Assembly: GCA_009885905.1 (NCBI GenBank)
Contig: VFJU01000080.1
Location: forward strand, 1 to 11,227
DNA length: 11,227 bases
Reading direction: 5' to 3'
DNA from: Verrucomicrobiota bacterium
GTDB lineage: Bacteria; Verrucomicrobiota; Verrucomicrobiia; Verrucomicrobiales; Akkermansiaceae
Below the pieces are notes generated by a model that saw only the letters and a program-made list of their open reading frames with translations, was not told the DNA's origin and did not search any database. A program made the position numbers and the translations under genes. Shown in pieces: positions 1-5,962 of this stretch. The first letter of the stretch is position 1. Every line of letters starts with the position of its first letter.

Positions 1-129
1 GATACCTTATTCATCGAAACCGAGATTGTGAAAATGCGCGGATCGATCGGGCAAACTCGCTGCCGTTGTCTTGTCAACGGAGAAGTCGTCTCAGAAGCCG
101 AACTGAAATTCGCACTGATGGATCGATAA
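1..129 (+). CDS. fabZ: 3-hydroxyacyl-ACP dehydratase FabZ, C-terminal end (5' truncated by window edge)
   Basis: Reading from base 1 gives 42 codons ending in TAA at 127-129. The peptide starts DTLFIETEIVKMRG, continues through an NGEVVSEAEL stretch and ends FALMDR. This is the pattern of the last beta strands of the hot-dog fold in FabZ, which dehydrates 3-hydroxyacyl-ACP in fatty-acid elongation and supplies hydroxyacyl chains for lipid A. The catalytic His and Glu lie upstream, outside the window. From this piece alone it cannot be told whether the protein is stand-alone FabZ or the FabZ half of an LpxC-FabZ fusion, which exists in some Gram-negative phyla. The gene points toward thrS, 107 bases downstream. 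Identification rests on a short fragment, so another hot-dog dehydratase remains possible. Confidence 0.75.
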   Translation, partial: DTLFIETEIVKMRGSIGQTRCRCLVNGEVVSEAELKFALMDR

Positions 130-236
130 CCAAACCGATTGTCTTAGATTCGATATGTTGAATCGCGACACCCGTTTCACGACCCATATATTTTTCACGC
201 CATAAGCATTAAATTCTAACTTATTTCATTTCATCT
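130..236 (+). promoter_or_regulatory. fabZ-thrS intergenic region, probable thrS leader
   Basis: These 107 bases hold no gene. The thrS frame has a TAA at 210-212, so the thrS protein cannot extend upstream through here. The region is AT-rich, with a TATATT at 187-192 and a TTGAAT at 158-163, but their 23-base spacing is too long for a standard sigma-70 promoter. No T-box elements, terminator or Shine-Dalgarno sequence were seen; the bases before the ATG are pyrimidine-rich. A short inverted pair GATTC/GAATC straddles about 148-165 and is probably chance. A thrS promoter may lie here, but none can be assigned firmly. Confidence 0.3.
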
Positions 237-2111
237 ATGTCCACCGAACGCAAGACCCTTGAAGAACGCCACCAGATGTCCGACATTGATCGGTTACGTC
301 ATTCCTGTGCCCACGTACTTGCTACCGCGATTTGCAGAATATGGCCCGATGTGCAACTTGCTGCCGGTCCGCCAGTAGAAAATGGATTTTACTACGACAT
401 GGATCTCGCTCACCGAATCTCTCCTGACGATTTTCCACGTATCGAAGAAGAAATGAAAAAAGTGGTCAAGGATAACGATTCCTTCGAGCGGGTCACCGTC
501 TCGCGTGCCGAAGCGTTAGAGTTAGCAAAAGCCGGGCGCCTTGGCGGAATCTCAAATCGTGATGTTGAAAGTATTTTCAAAGTGGACCTGCTTAACGACA
601 TACCCGAAGATGAAGAAATATCGATCTTCAAAAATGGTGATTTCTGGGACTTATGCGCAGGTCCTCACGTTGGTCGGACGGGAAATTGCAAGGCGTTCAA
701 ACTCATGAGCGTCGCGAGTTCTTATTACAAAGCTGATAAAGACCGCCAATCGCTACAACGCCTTTATGGCACTTGCTTCAAGAATTCCACCGAACTGCTA
801 GAGCATCTGACACGTCTTGAAGAAGCAAAAAAACGCGACCATCGCCGGCTTGGCAAAGAACTCGGGTTATTCCATATCGATGAAGCCGTCGGCCAAGGCC
901 TTGTCTTATGGAAACCCAAAGGTGCGTTGATCAGGCGTTCGTTGCAGGACTTTATTACTCAAGAACTCGACAAACAAGGGTACTCACAAGTCTTCACTCC
1001 ACATATCGGTAAGCTTGATCTTTATCGAACCTCGGGTCATTTCCCATACTATCAGGAAAGCCAGTTCCCTGCCATTCCGGAGAGGGACGTGTTAGAAAAA
1101 CTTGCGGATGAAAACGCCACCTGTGGTGAACTTCTCAATGGCTTGGAAAAAGGCGACTTCGACGGCTACTTGCTCAAGCCGATGAATTGCCCCCACCACA
1201 TTAAGATTTACGCGAGTGACCATCATTCCTACCGCGACCTTCCGGTCCGTCTCGCCGAATTCGGAACCGTGTACCGCTGGGAACAGTCCGGCGAGCTTGG
1301 CGGCATGACTCGCGTCCGTGGCTTCACTCAAGACGACGCCCATTTATTCTGCACTCCAGATCAAGTGGCCGCAGAAGTCACTGGATGTTTGGACTTGGTT
1401 AAAAAAGTGTTAGGAACGCTTGGCATGAATAACTACCGCGTGCGGTTATCTCTCCGCGACCCATCATCTGACAAATACGTGGGCTCGGCGGAAAACTGGG
1501 ACAAGGCGGAGGCTGCTCTTCGCGAGGCAGTACAAACCCTCGGTGTTGATTACACCGAAGAACTCGGCGAAGCGGCTTTCTATGGTCCCAAAATCGATTT
1601 CGTCGTCAAAGATGTCATCGGTCGTGACTGGCAACTTGGCACTGTCCAAGTCGATTACAACTTGCCGGTTCGCTTCGGTTTAACCTACGTCGGTGCCGAC
1701 AATCAGACGCACATTCCGGTCATGATTCACCGGGCGCCGTTTGGTTCGTTAGAACGTTTCACCGGTTTACTCATCGAGCATTTTGAAGGAAAATTTCCAA
1801 CTTGGCTCGCACCGGAGCAAGTCCGTGTGATCCCTATTTCTGAGAAAACGCTAGAAGCTGCTGAAGCAGCTGCCGCTCAACTTGCCGATGTTGGCGTGCG
1901 CGTTTCAGTGGACCGCACCAATGAAAAAGTTGGGGCCAAGATCCGCACCGCACGTCTCGACCGTGTACCTTATATGATCGTTCTCGGTGCGAAAGAAGTT
2001 GAAGACGGCACCGTTACCGTGCGCCACCGCGATAACGAAGATCTAACCACTTACTCTCTGCAGGAATTCACAGACAAGATCACGACTGAGATCCGCGAAC
2101 GCACGCTTTGA
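237..2111 (+). CDS. thrS: Threonyl-tRNA synthetase lacking the N-terminal TGS domain
   Basis: A class II aminoacyl-tRNA synthetase that charges tRNA-Thr in the cytoplasm. The 624-residue protein starts almost directly with the editing domain. That domain keeps its HxxxH pair (H22, H26) and the C140/H144 pair, the site that clears mischarged Ser-tRNA-Thr. The catalytic core follows, with the three zinc ligands expected from E. coli ThrRS at C318 (PMNCPHH), H369 (DDAH) and H498 (MIHRA), and motif 2 around RVRGFTQDDAH. The anticodon-binding domain begins near P521 (PTWLAPEQV). Two things are unusual. The roughly 60-residue TGS domain of E. coli ThrRS is absent, and an in-frame stop at 210-212 shows it is not hidden by a wrong start. 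About 25 extra residues (within 278-310) sit just before the first zinc ligand. No Shine-Dalgarno sequence precedes the ATG; M14 is an alternative start. The stop lies one base from that of the convergent gene at 2113. Confidence 0.97.
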   Translation: MSTERKTLEERHQMSDIDRLRHSCAHVLATAICRIWPDVQLAAGPPVENGFYYDMDLAHRISPDDFPRIEEEMKKVVKDNDSFERVTVSRAEALELAKAGRLGGISNRDVESIFKVDLLNDIPEDEEISIFKNGDFWDLCAGPHVGRTGNCKAFKLMSVASSYYKADKDRQSLQRLYGTCFKNSTELLEHLTRLEEAKKRDHRRLGKELGLFHIDEAVGQGLVLWKPKGALIRRSLQDFITQELDKQGYSQVFTPHIGKLDLYRTSGHFPYYQESQFPAIPERDVLEKLADENATCGELLNGLEKGDFDGYLLKPMNCPHHIKIYASDHHSYRDLPVRLAEFGTVYRWEQSGELGGMTRVRGFTQDDAHLFCTPDQVAAEVTGCLDLVKKVLGTLGMNNYRVRLSLRDPSSDKYVGSAENWDKAEAALREAVQTLGVDYTEELGEAAFYGPKIDFVVKDVIGRDWQLGTVQVDYNLPVRFGLTYVGADNQTHIPVMIHRAPFGSLERFTGLLIEHFEGKFPTWLAPEQVRVIPISEKTLEAAEAAAAQLADVGVRVSVDRTNEKVGAKIRTARLDRVPYMIVLGAKEVEDGTVTVRHRDNEDLTTYSLQEFTDKITTEIRERTL

Positions 2112-2112
2112 A

Positions 2113-3210
2113 TTACTTAGCCTCAACAGTGGGCTTGATTTCTGATAACAACGCTTCCGCAGTCAACTCCGCAAACGAGCCGGGTTGTCCTGCGTAGTGG
2201 ATCTTTCGGTCGCCATCGAGAACGAAGACAAATGGCCAGAATCCGATCCTATATTCCTTGGCCAATTTATTTTCGGGGTCAGAAAAATTTGGCCATGTCA
2301 CCGTGTCTTCAGCTTGTAAAACCCGCAGTTTTTCGACTGGATCGTTATTCACCCCAATAACGGTGAGCGGACGACCTTTAAACTTTGTTGCGAGAGCGTT
2401 GGTGATCTCAATCACCTGTTTGGCATCTTGCATCTGCGTGTTCCAAAAAACTAAAACGATGATTTTACCTGTGTTCATTGCCAACGAAATCGGTCTGTTC
2501 GCCGAATCGATTCCAACAAGGTCTGGTGCAATCCTCCCTTTGTTGAGGAAACGAATGATGTAGAGTTCATCTTCGGCAAGCTTTGCGACACTCGTTCCCG
2601 AAATATTAACATCCGAACTCTGGATGATCGCCATGCGTAGCGCTGTAAGTCGCTTACGCATGATTTCCCCATCATCGCCAAGAGTCTTCAACTGCATCGC
2701 GCAACCCAATGCGGCGACACCTTGAATCCTCGGGTCCGGGTGACTCGCTTGAATTTTTTCAAGAACCGCGAGTGAACGTTGATTCGGACTGATCGCTAGA
2801 GCCACGCAGATCGGAGTGAGCTTCGAGCTTTTCAAGTGCTTGGTCTCGATCGCAGTGCGGATAGCGTCATTTTCTTTCGCGAAGGTGAGTTTACTCACCC
2901 CTTCGCCATCCGTGTTGTATAAGTTAGACGTAATTCGCAAGAACCAAGCCGCAGGCTCTAGCGTCCATTCTTCGTTAAGAGATGTACCTATCACTGCCCA
3001 CATCTGCCGCGCATAGTTTGCCGCGTCAGGACGTTTATCTGAAATCTTCATGCGATCCATTGGGTTAGTTGCGGTCCGCATTTCTATTACCCACTGATTC
3101 ATCGCCGATTGGTATGATTTCTCTATACCCTGCGCCTCGACTGAAGTTCCGTTAGCCTTCGCAAAAAGCAGAAAAAATATCAGAACAATGAGGTTACTTA
3201 AATGTTGCAT
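2113..3210 (-). CDS. Secreted TlpA-like thioredoxin-fold protein without CxxC cysteines
   Basis: A 365-residue protein with an N-terminal hydrophobic stretch (about L7-F16) and a possible signal peptidase site after A19 (AKA), so it probably acts outside the cytoplasm. Residues from about 30 to 220 are mostly helical-looking, with a HEAT-like stretch (SLAVLEKI, then RIQGVAALGCA). The last 150 residues resemble a redoxin/TlpA domain: a VLVFW strand, a VIGVNND strand and a FWPFVFVLDGDRKI strand with the usual cis-proline region. Where TlpA proteins read WCxxC, this one has W256-N-T-Q-M260-Q-D-A263-K, so both redox cysteines are replaced. It therefore cannot do ordinary thiol-disulfide exchange; a binding or scaffold role is an inference. 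I chose the ATG at 3210 because a start at 3312 would overlap dxr and put an arginine-rich tail before the signal peptide. The n-region has no Lys or Arg, which is weak for a signal peptide. It lies 52 bases after dxr and is probably co-transcribed with it. Confidence 0.75.
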   Translation of the reverse strand: MQHLSNLIVLIFFLLFAKANGTSVEAQGIEKSYQSAMNQWVIEMRTATNPMDRMKISDKRPDAANYARQMWAVIGTSLNEEWTLEPAAWFLRITSNLYNTDGEGVSKLTFAKENDAIRTAIETKHLKSSKLTPICVALAISPNQRSLAVLEKIQASHPDPRIQGVAALGCAMQLKTLGDDGEIMRKRLTALRMAIIQSSDVNISGTSVAKLAEDELYIIRFLNKGRIAPDLVGIDSANRPISLAMNTGKIIVLVFWNTQMQDAKQVIEITNALATKFKGRPLTVIGVNNDPVEKLRVLQAEDTVTWPNFSDPENKLAKEYRIGFWPFVFVLDGDRKIHYAGQPGSFAELTAEALLSEIKPTVEAK

Positions 3211-3262
3211 ATGGGTGAGGTTAATCGTTCGGGTAGGAAAGTGGAAACCTGAAAAGTCGAAC

Positions 3263-4441
3263 TCAAGTAAGCCTATGAATCCATTCCTTCGCCTCCTTGC
3301 GTGCCTCTCCATCCGCGTAGACCACCGCGTCTAGGCTGCTGGAAGGTTTAATTGAGTGTCCATCCATCACAGCGGCAACACATTGCCAAATGCCAGGAAA
3401 GGTGATTTTTCCCGAGCGAAAGGCATCCACGGCGACTTCGTTGGCGGCATTATAAACCGCAGGTAATGTACCACCCGCAAGACCGGCATGGCGGGCGAGA
3501 TCGAGAGCAGGAAAATCTGCTGTGCGAGGTGCTTCAAATTCAAGTTTCGCAAGCGATGGGAAATCTAGCGGCTTGAGTCCACCCATGACTCGCCGAGGCC
3601 AAGTGAGTGCATACTGAATTGGAAAGCACATATCAGTTCGACTGAGCTGTGCGAGCACCGAGCCGTCTTTGAACTCAACCATCGAGTGAATGATACTCTG
3701 TGGGTGAACCACCACGTCGATTCGATCCATACCAATTCCAAATAGCCAACGAGCCTCTATCATTTCGAGACCTTTGTTGAAAAGCGTTGCCGAATCGATG
3801 GTGATTTTCGGACCCATTTCCCATGTCGGGTGTTTCATCGCTTGCGCGAGAGTGATGTTTACAAATTCCTCAACGGGTAAGGTGCGGAAGGGACCACCCG
3901 AAGCAGTTAGAATTAATCGTGTCACATCAGCCTCGCCACCATGTTGGCCATCTAGACATTGAAATATTGCGTTATGTTCGCTGTCGATCGGTAACAACTT
4001 CACACCACGCTTGGCGGCGGCAGTGGTGATAACCTCGCCAGCCATGACTAGAATTTCCTTGGAGGCGATCGCCAAATCCTTGCCCGCCTCGATGGCGGCA
4101 AGTGCAGGATGAAGCCCGGCAGTGCCTACGATCGCAACGAGCACAATATCAGCATCCGCAAGAGAGGCAAGATCGCACAAACCTTCTGACCCCACATGAA
4201 TTTTGACCCCGGCAGGTAGCATGGTTCGCAATGCAGATTCCTTACTGGCATCACCAATCGCCACATGACGGACACCCGTTTCACGGGCTTGAGCAGCAAG
4301 TTTTATGATATTCCCTGCAGCGGCTAGACCGATGATTTCGATATCGTCCCCAAGTTCACTCGCCACCTGCAATGTCGAGCATCCGATCGACCCGGTGGAT
4401 CCGAGTAAAACGACACGACGCTTGCGATTTTTGGCGATCAT
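3263..4441 (-). CDS. dxr: 1-deoxy-D-xylulose 5-phosphate reductoisomerase
   Basis: Second enzyme of the MEP isoprenoid pathway. It rearranges and reduces 1-deoxyxylulose 5-phosphate to 2-C-methylerythritol 4-phosphate with NADPH and a divalent metal, in the cytoplasm. The 392-residue length matches the family (E. coli 398). Visible features are the NADPH-binding GSTGSIG loop (14-20), the ASKE segment (126-129), metal ligands D153 and E155 in PIDSEHN, H204 in MKHPTW, and N222, K223 and E226 in NKGLEMIEA. The C-terminal helical domain includes AANEVAV. The start codon at 4441 overlaps the stop of cdsA in an ATGA arrangement, so translation is probably coupled. In many bacteria rseP follows dxr and uppS precedes cdsA; here neither is adjacent, and a thioredoxin-fold gene takes the downstream place. 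Confidence 0.97.
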   Translation of the reverse strand: MIAKNRKRRVVLLGSTGSIGCSTLQVASELGDDIEIIGLAAAGNIIKLAAQARETGVRHVAIGDASKESALRTMLPAGVKIHVGSEGLCDLASLADADIVLVAIVGTAGLHPALAAIEAGKDLAIASKEILVMAGEVITTAAAKRGVKLLPIDSEHNAIFQCLDGQHGGEADVTRLILTASGGPFRTLPVEEFVNITLAQAMKHPTWEMGPKITIDSATLFNKGLEMIEARWLFGIGMDRIDVVVHPQSIIHSMVEFKDGSVLAQLSRTDMCFPIQYALTWPRRVMGGLKPLDFPSLAKLEFEAPRTADFPALDLARHAGLAGGTLPAVYNAANEVAVDAFRSGKITFPGIWQCVAAVMDGHSIKPSSSLDAVVYADGEARKEAKEWIHRLT

Positions 4442-5358
4442 GCTGCGTTAGGAAGCATCCATTTCAGATAGAAATAGAGTGCGGGTGCTGTGAAACAGAT
4501 GCTGTCGATAAGGTCGAGAGAGCCACCAATACCTGGGAATAATTTACCAGAGTCCTTTGCGAGAAGCGCACGTTTTACTACGCTTTCTGCTAGATCGCCG
4601 AGTACGGCAAGCACCGCTAGAATAAATGCTAGAACTATCACATGCTTCCAGCCCATCAAACATTCAAGCTGGATAGGGAAAAGCCAATAAAGTCCGCAAG
4701 CTGCTAGTTGTGAGAAAATTAAAGCTCCGACGAATCCTTCCCATGTCTTACCTGGACTGATGTGTGGAATCATCTTGTGACGTCCAATCATGGACCCGAC
4801 AATATAAGCACCCATATCCGTAAACTTGGTTACAGCTAACAGCCAAAGCAAAAGGAAAGCGCCTGAGTCCCCTACCCTGTCACCGATAACGTGAGGATTT
4901 GGAATTGAAAAAATCAATCGCGAAACAAAGCTGAACAGAAATGCGATATAAACAAATCCGAGTATGTTAGCCGCAATTGCGCGTAACGAATCGATTCCAT
5001 CTATCGGCTCACGAAGTTGCATAACAAAACAACCAAGAATCACGGCAAAGAACGCAAATGCGTCGAAATCTGATGGCAGAGCTTTTGCGTCGCTTAAAAG
5101 AAACCAAAATATGCAGGCAAGGTAGATGGCTGCAGATATGATTCCGAACTTCGGAAAACATCGAACCGATGCCGCTCGAAGCATCTGAAAATACTCAATC
5201 GTTGCAATCATTGCTAAACCAGACACCAACCCGACATACGCCCATGATTGCCCACTCACAAAGATTCCCGCTACAAGTCCCCACAAAACAAGAGTACTCG
5301 CACTTCTACGCGCTAAAATTCGCGCTTTAGACTGAATTGGCGATTGGGTAACAAACAT
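4438..5358 (-). CDS. cdsA: Phosphatidate cytidylyltransferase (CDP-diacylglycerol synthase)
   Basis: An integral membrane enzyme that makes CDP-diacylglycerol from phosphatidate and CTP, the branch point to all phospholipids. The 306-residue protein has several hydrophobic membrane segments (for example around 25-55, 70-90, 100-112, 130-150, 165-190 and 235-252) and a conserved loop with HKMIPHISPGKTWEG. The C-terminal CDS signature is recognisable at 259-285: S259, K262-R263, K268-D269, G271, P275, G278-G279, D282 and D285. Compared with the classical pattern it has Ile277 for His, Ser280 for a hydrophobic residue and Leu283 for Arg. From memory, similar forms occur in PVC and chlamydial enzymes, so activity is still expected. 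It is the first gene of the minus-strand cluster, with dxr overlapping its stop by four bases. The bases before its ATG contain only a weak purine run and no clear Shine-Dalgarno sequence. Confidence 0.95.
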   Translation of the reverse strand: MFVTQSPIQSKARILARRSASTLVLWGLVAGIFVSGQSWAYVGLVSGLAMIATIEYFQMLRAASVRCFPKFGIISAAIYLACIFWFLLSDAKALPSDFDAFAFFAVILGCFVMQLREPIDGIDSLRAIAANILGFVYIAFLFSFVSRLIFSIPNPHVIGDRVGDSGAFLLLWLLAVTKFTDMGAYIVGSMIGRHKMIPHISPGKTWEGFVGALIFSQLAACGLYWLFPIQLECLMGWKHVIVLAFILAVLAVLGDLAESVVKRALLAKDSGKLFPGIGGSLDLIDSICFTAPALYFYLKWMLPNAA

Positions 5359-5495
5359 TCTTTACTAATCCAAGACCGCCAACACGAGCGTTGCAACTCA
5401 TTCATTAAAACTTCCGCAACTCTTTTCGGAATCTGTGGTTTGATGTCATTACGAGATCGAAAAGCGATCTCAACACCAGAAACCGAAAACAAACC
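5359..5495. promoter_or_regulatory. Divergent intergenic region between cdsA and the EF-hand gene
   Basis: These 137 bases separate the outward-facing starts of cdsA (minus strand) and the EF-hand gene (plus strand), so promoters for both should be here. A TTGCAA at 5391-5396 is the best -35-like word on the plus strand, but no good -10 sits 16-18 bases downstream, so no promoter is assigned. The clearest structure is the inverted repeat at 5453-5471, listed separately. No coding potential was seen. Confidence 0.4.
5453..5471 (+). repeat. Perfect 7-bp inverted repeat in the EF-hand gene leader
   Basis: GAGATCG at 5453-5459 and CGATCTC at 5465-5471 form a perfect 7-bp stem with a five-base AAAAG loop, ending 24 bases before the ATG at 5496. 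It could be a hairpin in the 5' untranslated RNA or a regulator-binding site. There is no T-tract after it, so it is not a terminator. A stem this short can arise by chance. Confidence 0.4.
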
Positions 5496-5894
5496 ATGAA
5501 GACAACCAAACTAATCATCCTCGGCGCCCTCATCGGCACTTGCTCATTTGCTGCCGCCCAAGAAGGACCACCACCGGAAGGGGCTCCAAAGCATAAAATG
5601 TCTCCCGAAGAACGCGATAAGTTCGATGCTGATAAAAGTGGAGATCTTTCCGACGAGGAAAAAGCTACGATGAAAGCTGCGATGAAAGCCAAGGGTGAAG
5701 AGCGGAAAGCTGCAATGCTCGCTAAATTTGATGCTAACAAAGACGGCACACTAGATGAAACCGAAAAGGCTGCGATGAAGGCCGAGATGAAAGCCAACGG
5801 TAAGGGTCCAAAAGGACCGAAAGGTCCAAAAGGACCTCCAGGCGGACCTGGAGCCGGCGGACCTGGCCCAGAAGGTGGCCCTCCGGGCAACTGA
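5496..5894 (+). CDS. Small secreted EF-hand calcium-binding protein with Gly/Pro/Lys-rich tail
   Basis: A 132-residue protein with a standard signal peptide: MKTTK, a hydrophobic core to about C16, and a probable cut after A21 (AAA-Q). Two canonical 12-residue EF-hand loops follow. Loop 1 is D44-x-D46-x-S48-G49-D50-L51-S52 with E55 in position 12. Loop 2 is D79-x-N81-x-D83-G84-T85-L86-D87 with E90 in position 12. Both carry the full set of calcium ligands, so Ca2+ binding is likely. Each loop is followed by a nearly identical Met/Lys/Ala helix, and the two units (43-67 and 78-102) look like an internal duplication. Residues 102-132 form a low-complexity tail with repeated GPK triplets and then GGP/GPP, loosely collagen-like. 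The role is unknown; calcium storage, envelope stabilisation or biofilm matrix are guesses. A longer antisense reading frame over this gene (5902-5405) lacks any recognisable domain. The gene stands alone, ends at its own terminator, and has no Shine-Dalgarno sequence. Confidence 0.85.
   Translation: MKTTKLIILGALIGTCSFAAAQEGPPPEGAPKHKMSPEERDKFDADKSGDLSDEEKATMKAAMKAKGEERKAAMLAKFDANKDGTLDETEKAAMKAEMKANGKGPKGPKGPKGPPGGPGAGGPGPEGGPPGN
5805..5836 (+). repeat. 18-bp tandem repeat with palindromic units inside the EF-hand gene tail
   Basis: The 14-base palindromic unit GGTCCAAAAGGACC occurs at 5805-5818 and again at 5823-5836, an 18-base period with GAAA between. The repeat encodes the GPKGPKGPK part of the tail. 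Each unit is itself a 5-bp stem with an AAAA loop. The pattern probably reflects slippage in a low-complexity coding tail, though the hairpins may also form in the mRNA. Confidence 0.7.
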
Positions 5895-5923
5895 TTAGAC
5901 ACGACGATTATTCGTCCTATCCT

Positions 5924-5959
5924 TGCCGCAGATTGATTCGTTCAGTCTGCGGCACTTTT
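5924..5959 (+). terminator. Rho-independent terminator of the EF-hand gene
   Basis: A perfect 9-bp stem, TGCCGCAGA (5924-5932) with TCTGCGGCA (5946-5954), encloses a 13-base loop in which TGA/TCA can add a small inner stem. It is followed by C and then TTTT (5956-5959). It starts 29 bases after the EF-hand stop codon and ends just before the stop of the convergent GTPase gene at 5963. The reverse strand lacks a U-tract after the stem, so it mainly terminates plus-strand transcription and shields the GTPase gene from antisense reading. Confidence 0.85.
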
Positions 5960-5962
5960 GTG

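Noticed and set aside
158..192. sigma-70 promoter for thrS (TTGAAT and TATATT)
   Set aside because: The spacer is 23 bases, too long for a standard promoter, and the -35 match is partial.
3211..3312. Longer N-terminus for the TlpA-like protein from ATG 3312
   Set aside because: It would overlap dxr by 50 bases and add 34 residues with an Arg run ahead of a signal peptide-like segment; the ATG at 3210 fits export better.
5405..5902. 165-codon open frame on the minus strand, rich in Gly/Pro and Ala/Phe/Ser
   Set aside because: It is the antisense image of the EF-hand gene. The sense frame has a signal peptide and two complete EF-hand loops, and the antisense product has no recognisable domain; its repeats mirror the sense tail.
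5903..5916. Small hairpin GACGA-TTAT-TCGTC after the EF-hand stop
   Set aside because: The stem has only 5 bp with no T-tract; the stronger hairpin at 5924-5954 accounts for termination.
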